Origin: Rhizobium sp. RU36D
GTDB lineage: Bacteria; Pseudomonadota; Alphaproteobacteria; Rhizobiales; Rhizobiaceae
Assembly (NCBI RefSeq): GCF_900176345.1
Contig: NZ_FWXU01000011.1
Span: 1-64,000, forward strand
Direction of reading: 5' to 3'
DNA: 64,000 nucleotides
The translations under genes were made by a program, and so were the position numbers. The stretch's first letter is position 1. The number at the start of each line of letters is the position of its first letter. The notes below the pieces were generated by a model that searched no databases, was not told where the DNA came from, and saw only the letters and a program-made list of their open reading frames with translations. This document shows, piece after piece, positions 34,505-43,597 of the stretch.

Positions 34505-35198
34505 CTTCGGCACGCTCGCGCCGGGTGACGGAGGTCCAGATTTCATCGGCGATCCGGTCCGGCTGAATGACCATGGCCGGATCGATGGGGATGCCGGCTT
34601 CCTTGGCGCTGCGCATGCCCGTGGAATTGCCGATGAAGGAGCCGATGCTGACGCCGCCGGCATAAACGCCCTTGTCGGCGACCTCACCGTTGAGCGTGAG
34701 AATGTAATTGCGCGCAGCCGCCATCACGGGGCCAACGCCGCTGAGACCCGGCATTGGCTTGACGGCCGTCGAACCGCCGACGATGACAATGGCGCCATCC
34801 CCACGCGCCAGCATGCCGGGCAGCACCCGGTTTGCCACTTCGACCGGGCCGAGGAGGTAAAGGGGCGTCAGGTCCTTCAGCTTGTCGGCATCGAGTTGGG
34901 CGGCGGGCACGAAGCCGAAACCGGGCGGCAGGGGTGCATAGACCGCAACATCGATGCCGCCAAGCGTTGCTTCGATGGAGGCCACCAGTTCGGGGATTGC
35001 GCCGGTATCGGTCAGGTCCGCGGCGAATGCCGTTGCCGAGATACCGTCCTTGGCGAGTTCAGCCACGTGTTCTTCAAGAACCGATTTACGACGGGCGACG
35101 AGGGCAACATGATAGCCTTCGCGGCCAAACCGGCGGGCCACCGACGCACCAAGTCCGCTTCCCGCGCCGAAAACGGCTATGGTCTTCTTCTGTGTCAC
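34491..35198 (-). CDS. Atypical SDR lacking the catalytic Tyr-x-x-x-Lys
   Basis: This 235-residue Rossmann protein begins with FGAGSGLGASVARRFG and continues through ARRKSVLEEH like a classical SDR. Where YxxxK should occur it reads GPVMAAARNYIL, with neither the Tyr nor the Lys in place, and NNAG is replaced by VYAPLPPG. It may be a non-catalytic NAD(P)-binding or sensor protein, or use another proton relay. It is convergent with the TetR-type gene and divergent from the broken HxlR gene. Confidence 0.78.
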   Translation of the reverse strand: MTQKKTIAVFGAGSGLGASVARRFGREGYHVALVARRKSVLEEHVAELAKDGISATAFAADLTDTGAIPELVASIEATLGGIDVAVYAPLPPGFGFVPAAQLDADKLKDLTPLYLLGPVEVANRVLPGMLARGDGAIVIVGGSTAVKPMPGLSGVGPVMAAARNYILTLNGEVADKGVYAGGVSIGSFIGNSTGMRSAKEAGIPIDPAMVIQPDRIADEIWTSVTRRERAEVMLP

Positions 35199-35323
35199 TG
35201 CGATATCCTTTCAGGGTTTCAATGGTGCTGCCGATATGATGTCTGCACCCGGGAAGCCGCAAGAACGCAGACGCGTGAGACCTGGTCACATCCATCTGCC
35301 CACCCTGAACGGAGCTGCACACC

Positions 35324-35698
35324 TTGGACTGCACAAAAGTGAACGAAATGCTGGGCCGAATGGGAGACAAGTGGACGATCCTGGTGATGACGTTGCTGAG
35401 CGAAAGACCGCACCGGTTCAACGAGTTGAAGCGCCTCATCGGCGGCGTCTCTCAGCAGATGCTGACGAGAACACTACGCGCGCTGGAGCGCGACGGTATG
35501 GTCTCCCGAGAGGTTTTTCCCACGATGCCGCCCCAGGTCTAATACAGCCTGACCGATCTTGGCCGCTAGGTCTCGGAACCACTCATGCAACTCGCCGGCT
35601 GCCTGCTCGGCCACATCGACGAGATTGAGCGCCACCGGAGCCTGTATGACCAACGGAACGAGGACTCGCGAGGTCGAGGAATAGCAACCTGGCGCTGA
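35324..35698 (+). pseudogene. HxlR-family regulator with two in-frame stop codons
   Basis: From a TTG at 35324 the frame reads DCTKVNEMLGRMGDKWTILV and LKRLIGGVSQQMLTRTLRAL, then ERDGMVSREV-PTMPPQV, the HxlR winged helix. TAA at 35540-35542 sits where the family has Glu (QVEYSLTDLG), and TAG at 35567-35569 follows. Beyond these, in the same frame, comes SEPLMQLAGCLLGHIDEIER and then HRSLYDQRN, ending with TGA at 35696-35698. The full gene is therefore present but has two nonsense changes. A truncated 72-residue product is possible but would lose the dimerisation helix. Confidence 0.85.
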
Positions 35699-35780
35699 AG
35701 GACGCGAACGCACGGGAGTCCGATCCGATGACCGATCGACCGTCTTAGCAAAAATTTCGGTCGATGCTCTTGCGCCAACA

Positions 35781-35831
35781 GTAAACGAACACCATTGTAC
35801 GCTTACAAAACGTACAATGGTGTTCGTTTAT
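35781..35831. repeat. Long perfect inverted repeat upstream of the QorB-like gene
   Basis: TAAACGAACACCATTGTACG (35782-35801) and its exact complement (35811-35830) flank a 9-base spacer, CTTACAAAA. The inner part GTACG-N9-CGTAC has the size of a HxlR-family operator, but 20-bp arms are far longer than such sites need. It ends 16 bp before the predicted start codon and could also fold as an mRNA leader hairpin. Confidence 0.8.
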
Positions 35832-35846
35832 TTCGGAGACATGACT

Positions 35847-36688
35847 ATGTATGCAGTAACTGGTGCGACGGGACAGCTTGGTCGCAAGGTGGTGAAGAGC
35901 CTTCTGACGCGCGTGGCCGCCGATGAAATCGTCGCACTCGTTCGTGACCCGGCCAAGGCTGAAGACCTTGGCGTTCCAGCACGCGCCGCCGATTACTTCG
36001 TTCCTTCTTCCTTCGAAACCGCTCTTTCAGGCGTCGAAACGCTGCTTCTCATCTCGTCCAGTTCGATGGAGAACCCATCAACGTGATCAACGCGGCCAAG
36101 AAGGCTGGCGTCAAGCGCGTGATCTATACGAGCCTGCTGCATGCAGACCGTTGGACTCATTGGTTCTCGGCCGACCATACCAAGACGGAAGAAGCGCTGA
36201 AGGCCTCGGGTCTGGCGTACACGATCCTGCGCAATGGCTGGTACTGGGAAAACCATACCGTCGCTATCGCCCCGTCCCTGGCGCATGGCGCCTTGATCGG
36301 TAGCGCAGGCGACGCGCTCATCTCCTGGGCTTCGCGCCAGGACTTTGCGGATGCGGCAGCCATCGCGCTGACGACATCAGGCCATGACGGCAAGACCTAC
36401 GAACTCGGGGGAGACAAGGGCTATCGTATGGCCGATATCGCAGCGGAAGTGGTCCGTCAGACGGGCAAGCCCTATGTCTATCAGAACCTGACCGAAGCGC
36501 AGCACGCCGTCGTTCTGGAACAGATCGGCCTTCCGAAGATGTTGGCCGAAGTGATCGCCGGCGTCGAAGCCCAGGGCGTCGCAACCGGCGTCCTGCATGA
36601 GGACAACGGCCAGCTCGGCAAGTTCATTGGCCGGCAGACGGCCACCCTGGCCGAGGCCGTCGCCGAGGCGCTGGCGCCTGCCGCCTGA
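35847..36688 (+). pseudogene. QorB/NmrA-family NAD(P)H-dependent reductase, frameshifted
   Basis: The first part (35847-36086) encodes MYAVTGATGQLGRKVVKSLL to LLLISSS, then runs out of frame to a TGA at 36084-36086. The second part (36083-36688) resumes with VINAAKKAGVKRVIYTSLLH and continues to a normal C-terminus. Relative to the family (SSSEVGQR..QH..VI) about 19 bases are missing at the join. The downstream part begins at a GTG overlapping the TGA (GTGA), so two-piece translation is conceivable, but the substrate loop is lost. QorB-type genes are usually controlled by an adjacent HxlR regulator, which is also broken here. Confidence 0.8.
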
Positions 36689-36715
36689 TCTGACAGTATC
36701 CCACTCCGAGTATCC

Positions 36716-36747
36716 CCTCCGGCATCCCACTCGAGCGATGCCGGAGG
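36716..36747. terminator. Strong hairpin at convergent gene ends
   Basis: CCTCCGGCATC and GATGCCGGAGG are perfect 11-bp arms with a 10-base loop. They lie between the ends of the QorB-like remnant (+) and the OppF-like gene (-). No clear T-run follows on either strand, so it may be a factor-dependent or bidirectional terminator. Confidence 0.6.
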
Positions 36748-36852
36748 ATCCCTTGAAGAAAAGACAAGCTTCGCCCGGATGCTTGCCTGATATGCCGTAC
36801 TAACGGCTGCCATGGCGCCCAGCGCGGATCCGGTCGAGGAACGCAAGAAGCC

Positions 36853-37830
36853 TCAGGCTGCCGACTCTGATGCGATGTCTTCTGCGCGGTGGCAGGCGAC
36901 ACGCGTTCCAGCGAAATCACGCAGTTCCGGGCGCTGCTTTCGACAGAGATCCACAGCGAATGGACAGCGCGGATGGAAAGCGCAGCCGGGCGGCGGCGAG
37001 ATGGGGTCCGGCACCTCGCCCCTGGGCAAGTCTATGTCGCGCGTGCGCCCGTCCATCAGCGGCGCCGCAGCCAGCAGCATCTGGGTATAGGGATGTCGCG
37101 GCTGGGCAAACAGTTGCGCCGGGGTCGCCTCTTCCATCAAGCGACCGAGATAGAGCACACCGATCCGGTCCGCCATGTGGCGAACCACAGTCAGATCGTG
37201 GCTGATGAACATATAGGTCAGGCCCAATTCGTCGCGCAGATCGCTCATCAGGTTCAAGACCTGTGCCTGCACCGACACGTCCAGTGCCGAGGTCGGCTCG
37301 TCGCAAATGATGAGACGCGGCTTTGCCGCCAAGGCGCGGGCGATGCAGATGCGTTGTCGCTGCCCGCCAGAAAATTCGTGCGGAAACTTGTCGGCATCTT
37401 CGGCAGACAGGCCCACCTGTTCCAGCAGGCGCTCGGCCAGCCCCTCGGTCGTGCCACCTTTGACCACCACGGGTTCGCAGATGATGCGGCGTACTCGCCA
37501 GCGCGGGTTGAGACTGGCATAGGGGTCCTGAAAGATCATCTGAATGCCGGCATCCCTGCGTATGGCCGGATCGGCGTGGAGGTCGGCACCCCCTACCTTC
37601 ACCGTCCCCTCGCTCGGTGGCATCAGGCCAGCAAGCATCCGCCCGATGGTCGATTTGCCGGATCCGCTCTCGCCCACAAGCGCGTAGACGGCGCCCTCCT
37701 CGATCTGGAACGAGACATCCGATACGGCCAACAGAGTTCGGCGCGGCAGCCGCTCGATGACGCGGTTCAACCAAGGCTTGGATACGTCAAAGCTGCGGCC
37801 AAGATGAGTGACGTCGACAAAGGCAGTCAT
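36853..37830 (-). CDS. Peptide ABC transporter ATPase, DppF/OppF type (system 1)
   Basis: This 325-residue ATPase has Walker A GESGSGKST, signature FSGGQRQRICIARAL, Walker [13 protein letters not shown], and the C-terminal oligopeptide extension with the cysteine-containing [16 protein letters not shown] (iron-sulfur/Opp-C motif). It is the last gene of the leftward operon M20-M24-SBP-B-C-D-F, and its ATG overlaps the stop of the DppD-type gene by four bases. Confidence 0.93.
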   Translation of the reverse strand: MTAFVDVTHLGRSFDVSKPWLNRVIERLPRRTLLAVSDVSFQIEEGAVYALVGESGSGKSTIGRMLAGLMPPSEGTVKVGGADLHADPAIRRDAGIQMIFQDPYASLNPRWRVRRIICEPVVVKGGTTEGLAERLLEQVGLSAEDADKFPHEFSGGQRQRICIARALAAKPRLIICDEPTSALDVSVQAQVLNLMSDLRDELGLTYMFISHDLTVVRHMADRIGVLYLGRLMEEATPAQLFAQPRHPYTQMLLAAAPLMDGRTRDIDLPRGEVPDPISPPPGCAFHPRCPFAVDLCRKQRPELRDFAGTRVACHRAEDIASESAA

Positions 37831-38807
37831 GTGGAATGCTCCAGCGGGAACCAGCAGGCGGCCCGGCCTTGGGGATCATCGGCGATCACGGGCGGCGGGT
37901 CAGTACGGCATTTATCGGCCGATCGAGGACATCGCGGATGGAAGGCGCAACCGGGTGGAAGTTTGGACGGGCGCGGCATGGCGCCGGGAATTTGGCGCAA
38001 CCGGCGCTGCCCGATCGACAGCGACGGCATGGCCCCCATCAGCCCGTCGGCATAGGGATGCCGCGGCGCGTTGATCACCGCGCGAACCGGGCCAAGTTCC
38101 GCCAATCGTCCTGCATACATCACCGCCACGCGGTCCGCGGCCTCGGCGATAACGCCCATGTCGTGGGTGACAAGCATGACTGCCGTGCCACGATCGCGGC
38201 ACAAGCGGCGTAGTAGCGCAATGATCTGCGCCTGCACCGAGACATCCAGCGCGGTCGTCGGCTCGTCGGCGATCACGAGGCTCGGCTCCGCGCACAGTGC
38301 AAGCGCGATCACCACCCGCTGGCGCATGCCGCCGGAAAACTCGTGCGGATAGCTGTTCAGTCGCTCTGCGGCGGCGGGGATACCCACTTCCTCCAAGGCC
38401 GCGACAGCACGATCGCGCGCCTGCGCCGCCGTCAGCGGCAGGTGTTCCCGCATCGTTTCGGTCAACTGATCGCCGATCCGCAACAGCGGGTTCAGCGAGG
38501 TCAGCGGGTCCTGGAACACCATGCCGATCCGACGCCCTCGAATGCGACGCAACGCGTCCGGTGGCAGGTTGTCGATGCGCTGGCCGTTCAGCCAGATCTC
38601 GCCCGAGGCGATATGCGCGGGGCGGTCCAGGAGCCCGATGATGGCATTGCCGGCCATGGATTTTCCGGCACCGCTTTCGCCCACGACCCCCAGGATTTCC
38701 CCAGGTGCTATGTCGTAGCTGATGTTGTTCACCGGGCGACTGATGCCCGAACGGGAGGGGATCGCAACCACGAGGTTGCGGACGGACAAGACAGGCGTTG
38801 ATGTCAT
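37827..38807 (-). CDS. Peptide ABC transporter ATPase, DppD/OppD type (system 1)
   Basis: This 326-residue ATPase has Walker [10 protein letters not shown] (Met after Ser where S/T-x is free), signature [15 protein letters not shown], Walker [13 protein letters not shown] and the C-terminal [17 protein letters not shown] motif. It pairs with the F-type ATPase. Four-base overlaps on both sides show tight translational coupling within the operon. Confidence 0.93.
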   Translation of the reverse strand: MTSTPVLSVRNLVVAIPSRSGISRPVNNISYDIAPGEILGVVGESGAGKSMAGNAIIGLLDRPAHIASGEIWLNGQRIDNLPPDALRRIRGRRIGMVFQDPLTSLNPLLRIGDQLTETMREHLPLTAAQARDRAVAALEEVGIPAAAERLNSYPHEFSGGMRQRVVIALALCAEPSLVIADEPTTALDVSVQAQIIALLRRLCRDRGTAVMLVTHDMGVIAEAADRVAVMYAGRLAELGPVRAVINAPRHPYADGLMGAMPSLSIGQRRLRQIPGAMPRPSKLPPGCAFHPRCPRSADKCRTDPPPVIADDPQGRAACWFPLEHST

Positions 38808-39721
38808 TTCAGCCTCGGATTCAGGGCGTCGCGCAACCAGTCACCCAAGGAGTTGACGGCCAATGCCAGCGCCAGCAGCGTGATGGCCGGGAACAGCAGG
38901 ATCCACCATTCGCCAGAGAACAGAAAGGTCTGGCCAATGCGGATCAGCGTGCCGAGGGATGGCTGCGTCGGCGGCGCGCCAACGCCGAGAAAGCTGAGCG
39001 TGGCCTCGGCGATGATGGCCAGCGCCAAAGAGATCGTGGCGATTACCAGTATGGGGTTCAGGACATTGGGCAGGATGTGCAGGACCATGATCGCAACCGG
39101 CTTGCGGCCGATCAGGCGCGCGGCTTGGACATAGTCACGGTTCTTTTCCACCATGGTCGCTCCCCGCACGACGCGGGCAAACGGCACCCAATCCGATAGG
39201 CCGATTGCGATGATCAGCACCCAGATCGCCATTTGATCCCGGTATTGCGGATCGATGATGCCTTTTGCGACCCCGAAGATCAGCATGGCAACCAGAATGG
39301 CGGGAAATGTCAGCTGGATATCGGCCACCCGCATGATGAAGCCATCTACCCGCCCGCCGGCATAGCCTGCCACGAGCCCCAGCGAAACGCCGAGCACAAG
39401 CCCAAACAGGACGGCCAGCACCCCGACAAACAGCGAAACCCGCATCCCATATAATATAGTCGAAAACACGTCGCGACCCTGGTCGTCGGTGCCGAGCAGG
39501 AAGACCTCGCCGGTAAAGGCGTTTGGCGTCATTGGTGCGGAAAAGCCGTTCATCAGGTTCAGGCTCGACGAGTCAAACGGGTTGTAGGGCGCGATCAAGG
39601 GGGCGAAGATCGCTGCAAGGACCAGGACCAACGTGACCAAGGCCGAGAGGATCGCCATCGGCGAATGGCGGAATTTCCAGCCGAAATCCGACTGCCAGAG
39701 GGAGGAGAGGTGGCGGATCAT
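38804..39721 (-). CDS. Peptide ABC transporter permease, DppC type (system 1)
   Basis: This 305-residue inner-membrane permease has an N-terminal segment followed by a long periplasmic loop (LLGTDDQGRDVFSTILYGMR, conserved in DppC/OppC) and five further segments. The EAA-type loop YVQAARLIGRKPVAIMVLHI, then LPN, contacts the ATPases. It overlaps the DppB-type gene's end by four bases. Confidence 0.93.
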   Translation of the reverse strand: MIRHLSSLWQSDFGWKFRHSPMAILSALVTLVLVLAAIFAPLIAPYNPFDSSSLNLMNGFSAPMTPNAFTGEVFLLGTDDQGRDVFSTILYGMRVSLFVGVLAVLFGLVLGVSLGLVAGYAGGRVDGFIMRVADIQLTFPAILVAMLIFGVAKGIIDPQYRDQMAIWVLIIAIGLSDWVPFARVVRGATMVEKNRDYVQAARLIGRKPVAIMVLHILPNVLNPILVIATISLALAIIAEATLSFLGVGAPPTQPSLGTLIRIGQTFLFSGEWWILLFPAITLLALALAVNSLGDWLRDALNPRLK

Positions 39722-40695
39722 GCTTTGACACTTTCCATATGCAGCCGGGGATCAATGGCGAAATACAGCAGGTCGACCACCAGGTTGATGCTGACGAACA
39801 GCACTGACATCAGCATCAGGTAGGCCGCCATCATCGGAATATCGACGAACTGCACGGCGTTGATGAACAGCAGGCCCATGCCTGGCCACTGAAACACGGT
39901 TTCGGTGATGATCGAGAACGCGATGATGCTGCCCATCTGCAAGCCGGTGACCGTGATCACCGGCACAAGCGTGTTTTTCAGCGCGTGGCGGAAGTTGATC
40001 GAGCGTTCGCGCAGACCACGGGCGCGGGCGAAGCGGATGTAATCCTGCCGGAGCACGTCCAGCATTTCCGACCGCACGATGCGCATGATCAAGGTCATCT
40101 GGTAAAGGCCGAGCGTGATGGCCGGCAGGATCAATGCGACAAGACCGGATTGCGTGAGAAAGCCCGTTGTCCAGCCGCCGACCCGTACCGTCTCGCCCCG
40201 GCCAAAACTGGGCAGCCAATCCAACTGTACCGAAAACACATAGATCAGCACGATACCGATCAGGAACGTGGGCAGCGACACCCCGATCAAGGACAAGGTC
40301 ATGATCGCGCTGGACATCAGGCTGTTGCGCTTGATCGCGGTGATGACGCCCAGTCCAATACCGAAGACCAGAGCCATCAGCCCGGATACGGCCGCCAGTT
40401 CCAACGTGGCGGGTGCACGTTCCGCGATGATGTCGGCCACGGGCCGCCCCTGCCGATAGCTGATGCCGAAATCACCCTGCACCGCATTGCGAAGGAAGAC
40501 CGCGTATTGCACGAGGACCGACCGGTCGAGGCCGAGGCGTTCACGCAGTTCTACTATGTCGGCCTGGGTGCGTTCCTGCCCTAGCATGTTGTTCACCGGA
40601 TCGCCGATGAAGCGGAACATGCCAAAGGACACCGCCCCGACAACAAGCAGAACAACGGCAGACTGGAACAGGCGGCGAATAAGGAATGCGAGCAT
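39718..40695 (-). CDS. Peptide ABC transporter permease, DppB type (system 1)
   Basis: This 325-residue permease opens with MLAFLIRRLFQSAVVL, the typical DppB first segment. It has the RLGLDRSVLVQYAVFLRNAV and GDFGISYRQGRPV periplasmic loop and the EAA loop YIRFARARGLRERSINFRHA. The start at 40695 excludes a short upstream open frame with no homology. A 76-bp gap with a strong hairpin separates it from the binding-protein gene. Confidence 0.93.
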   Translation of the reverse strand: MLAFLIRRLFQSAVVLLVVGAVSFGMFRFIGDPVNNMLGQERTQADIVELRERLGLDRSVLVQYAVFLRNAVQGDFGISYRQGRPVADIIAERAPATLELAAVSGLMALVFGIGLGVITAIKRNSLMSSAIMTLSLIGVSLPTFLIGIVLIYVFSVQLDWLPSFGRGETVRVGGWTTGFLTQSGLVALILPAITLGLYQMTLIMRIVRSEMLDVLRQDYIRFARARGLRERSINFRHALKNTLVPVITVTGLQMGSIIAFSIITETVFQWPGMGLLFINAVQFVDIPMMAAYLMLMSVLFVSINLVVDLLYFAIDPRLHMESVKA

Positions 40696-40727
40696 CTCGA
40701 TGTTCTCGACTGAAAACGACCAAAGAC

Positions 40728-40749
40728 CCGGCGGCAATGGCGCCGCCGG
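40728..40749 (-). promoter_or_regulatory. Intercistronic hairpin between binding protein and permease (system 1)
   Basis: CCGGCGGC-AATGGC-GCCGCCGG forms an 8-bp all-GC stem 22 bp after the binding-protein stop on the minus strand, with no T-run. It is the third strong hairpin in the window placed directly behind a binding-protein gene. Its probable role is mRNA stabilisation or partial attenuation. Confidence 0.7.
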
Positions 40750-40771
40750 ATCTTCTCGGTTTATGTAAGGG

Positions 40772-42349
40772 TCAGTTCAGCGCGAAATATTTCACGCGTG
40801 CCTGGTTGTCCGGGTCCACCGTCACCTTCAAGCTGTCCTTCATCGCCCAGTTCAGCATCTGGTGATGGATCGGAATATAGGCCAGGTCCTTCTTGGCAGC
40901 GGCCCACATCTCCGCGATCAACGCATCACGCTTGGGCAGATCGATTTCGGCTGCAATTTCTTTGATCTGCGCATCCAGAGCGGGGTTGGAATAGCGCGTG
41001 CTGTTCCAGCTACCATACGACGCTTCGCGGGTGTGGTAGAGGAAGTTGAAGATATATTCCGAGTCATAGCTCGGAACGCCCCAACCCAGCATGTAGAAGT
41101 CGGTCTTCATCGCATTGATCTGCGGGAAGAAGAGGGCCTTGGAGGTCGCGTTCAGGCGAGCCTGGATGCCGATCTGTCCCAGCATGCCGACGGCAGCCTG
41201 GCAGATCGCCTCGTCATTGATGTAACGGTCATTCGGGCAGTCCAGGGTGATCGGAAAGCCGTTTGGATAGCCTGCCTCCGCCAGCAGTGCCTTGGCCGCT
41301 TGATTGTCCGGCGCGGGGTAGCTGTTCAGCTCTTCGGTCCAACCGTTGACGAAGGGCGGCATGATGATGCCGGCCGGCACAGACTGGCCGCGCATGACCA
41401 CATCGCGGATCGCTTCCCGATTGATGGTCATGTTGATGGCCTGACGCACCTTGACGTCAGCGAGCGGGTTCTTGCCGTCGATATTACCGCCGACCAGCGC
41501 GTCGCTCACATTCAGGCCAAAGAAGACAGCGCGGTTTTCAGGCGAGCTTTCGACCTTCAGGCCCGCCGTTCCCTTGACGCGGCCAATGTCTTGAACCGGA
41601 ACGTCCTGAATGAAATCGAGTTCACCCGAGAGCAGGGCGGCGACACGGGTCGATGCGTTCTGGATCGGGGTGAAGACAATTTCGTCAAACGCGAGCGGGA
41701 AAGTACCCTTGCCCCAATAGCCGTCAAAGGCGCGCATCACGGTGCGGGCATCCGCCTCGCGCGAGACGAGCGTGTAAGGGCCGGTGCCGTTCACATTGGT
41801 CGACGAGAATGTCACCTCGCCCGCGGCCACGTTTTGCACGGTGACGGCCTTATTGGCTTCGGTCCAACCCTTATCAAGCATGAAGATGCTGGTCAGGGCA
41901 GCAGGCAGGACAGGGTTCGGGCCCTTGGTAACGATCTCGACCTCATGGGGGCCGGTGGCGCGCACTTCGGCGATCGAGGCAATGATGCCCTTCATCTGGC
42001 TGGATTCAGACCGCGCCCGGTCCATGGAGAAGATCACGTCTTCGCTGTCGAACGTGGCGCCATCGTGAAACTTCACACCCTCACGCAGCTTGAACACCCA
42101 GACGGTCGGATCGCCCGCCTTGACCGCCCATTCCGTCGCCAGCGTCGGTTCCAGCTCGCCGGTGGGGGCACGCGAGACCAAAGGCTCCATCATCTGCGAC
42201 TGCAGCATGATCGTCACGCCTTCGTTCTGGGCATGCGGGTCCAGTGTCAGCGCATCCCCAGCCAGGGCCCAGCGCAGCGTTTCGGCATGCGCTACCGCCC
42301 CCATCGACAGAACCGCTATCGCGGTTGACAGAAACAGTCTTTTTTTCAT
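40772..42349 (-). CDS. Family 5 ABC transporter substrate-binding protein (system 1)
   Basis: This 525-residue periplasmic protein has a Sec signal (MKKRLFLSTAIAVLSMGAVA, then HA) and the family-5 landmarks ALTLDPHAQNEG, WVFKLREGVKFHDGATFDSE and PNDRYINDEAICQA. Close likeness to the binding protein of system 2 (shared INREAIRD and NDRYIND segments) shows they are paralogues. Substrates of the family include di- and oligopeptides, glutathione and other amide compounds. GAGAGGAAA precedes the ATG at 42349. The 138-bp gap upstream may carry its own promoter. Confidence 0.92.
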   Translation of the reverse strand: MKKRLFLSTAIAVLSMGAVAHAETLRWALAGDALTLDPHAQNEGVTIMLQSQMMEPLVSRAPTGELEPTLATEWAVKAGDPTVWVFKLREGVKFHDGATFDSEDVIFSMDRARSESSQMKGIIASIAEVRATGPHEVEIVTKGPNPVLPAALTSIFMLDKGWTEANKAVTVQNVAAGEVTFSSTNVNGTGPYTLVSREADARTVMRAFDGYWGKGTFPLAFDEIVFTPIQNASTRVAALLSGELDFIQDVPVQDIGRVKGTAGLKVESSPENRAVFFGLNVSDALVGGNIDGKNPLADVKVRQAINMTINREAIRDVVMRGQSVPAGIIMPPFVNGWTEELNSYPAPDNQAAKALLAEAGYPNGFPITLDCPNDRYINDEAICQAAVGMLGQIGIQARLNATSKALFFPQINAMKTDFYMLGWGVPSYDSEYIFNFLYHTREASYGSWNSTRYSNPALDAQIKEIAAEIDLPKRDALIAEMWAAAKKDLAYIPIHHQMLNWAMKDSLKVTVDPDNQARVKYFALN

Positions 42350-42487
42350 GGTCTTTCCTCTCCAGTTAGCAATAGGACGCCATTCACACGTCGAGCGCGA
42401 TCGGCGACCTCGTGTGTGGGTCAAGCAGTGGTTTTTCTGGCGCTAGTAAGCTCTACCTTCGGCTCTTCGCAGGCGGGCCAACCTTCC

Positions 42488-43582
42488 TCATGTGGCGACA
42501 AAGGCGTCACGCGGCAGGGACGACAGGATTTCCGGCCCATCGGCCCGCAGAATGACGATCTCTTCCAGGCGGATGCCGAAGCGGCCCGGGATGTAAATCC
42601 CCGGTTCAATCGAGAAGACCATACCTTCTTGCAAAACCGTCTCTGAGGTGGCGGTGAGGTATGGTGGTTCGTGCACCTCCAACCCAAGCCCATGGCCGGT
42701 GCGGTGGACGAAGTATTCTCCATAGCCAGCCTGGGCGATTACATCGCGTGCGGCCTTGTCCACCGATTTTGCCACGACGCCTGGCCGCGCAGCCGCCATC
42801 GCTGCCTGGACCGCGCGCTCGACAATTGCGTGAACCTCGTCATAGCCTTCAGGCGCATGACCAACGATTGCTATGCGGGTCATGTCGCTTGGGAAGCCGC
42901 CCGTCGTGCCGCCAATGTCGATGACAATGGCGTCGCCCGACTGGATCACCCGATCGCCGGTCGAATGATGGGGATAGGCGCCGTTGGGACCGCTGGCCAC
43001 CAGACAGAAGGCCGAAGGGGTGTTCTGTTGCGCAAAGCCACCACGGATTGCCTCGGCCACCTGCCGTTCGGTCAAGCCGGGTCGCAGGGCGGCGAAGCCG
43101 GCCTTCATCGCCTTGTCTGCCACCAGTGCCGCGGCTTTCAACGCGTTGAACTCCGTATCGTCCTTGCGCATTCGCAAAGCCCCCACCGTCTCGGTGGCGA
43201 AGCCTCGCGCTGCATTCCCCAGATGATCGATCAGCAACAGCGCCGCGTCGGCCCGCATCGTTTCGTCAAGCGAAAGCCTGACAGTGCCGCCGGGCAAGAC
43301 AGCCTTCAAGGCGCTGGCCAGCGCGGCCGCCGGACCGTCTTCGTCCGTCCAGACATGCAGTGGCAGGTCGACACGCGCCGCGATATCCTGTGCATTGACG
43401 GACGGTACGACCATCACGGCCTCTGCCGGACCGACGAGCAGATAGGTCGCGCGCTCATCGGGATGGGGATGATAGCCCAGCACCCAATGCATATGCGCTC
43501 CGGGAGCGAGCGCCGTCAGCGTTGCACCGGTTTGCTGCATGATGTCGCGCAGGGCGGAAAGCCTGTTTGAGGAGAATGTCAC
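42488..43582 (-). CDS. M24 family metallopeptidase (Xaa-Pro peptidase/creatinase fold), system 1
   Basis: This 364-residue pita-bread enzyme has an N-terminal creatinase-like domain and a catalytic domain with the five metal ligands visible: Asp in IVIDIGG, Asp in FPSDMTR, His in RTGHGLGLEVHEPP, Glu in FSIEPG and Glu in IRLEEIV. Enzymes of this fold cleave Xaa-Pro bonds or, in creatinase, a C-N bond of a guanidino compound. It has no signal peptide, so it acts in the cytoplasm on imported material. It lies between the M20 enzyme and the binding-protein gene. Confidence 0.9.
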   Translation of the reverse strand: MTFSSNRLSALRDIMQQTGATLTALAPGAHMHWVLGYHPHPDERATYLLVGPAEAVMVVPSVNAQDIAARVDLPLHVWTDEDGPAAALASALKAVLPGGTVRLSLDETMRADAALLLIDHLGNAARGFATETVGALRMRKDDTEFNALKAAALVADKAMKAGFAALRPGLTERQVAEAIRGGFAQQNTPSAFCLVASGPNGAYPHHSTGDRVIQSGDAIVIDIGGTTGGFPSDMTRIAIVGHAPEGYDEVHAIVERAVQAAMAAARPGVVAKSVDKAARDVIAQAGYGEYFVHRTGHGLGLEVHEPPYLTATSETVLQEGMVFSIEPGIYIPGRFGIRLEEIVILRADGPEILSSLPRDAFVAT

Positions 43583-43597
43583 GTCGTATTCCTTCCG

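Noticed and set aside
40862-42328. A 488-codon plus-strand open frame opposite the system 1 binding protein
   Set aside because: It is a shadow of the family-5 binding-protein gene, with no ribosome-binding site and Arg/His-rich composition typical of antisense frames.
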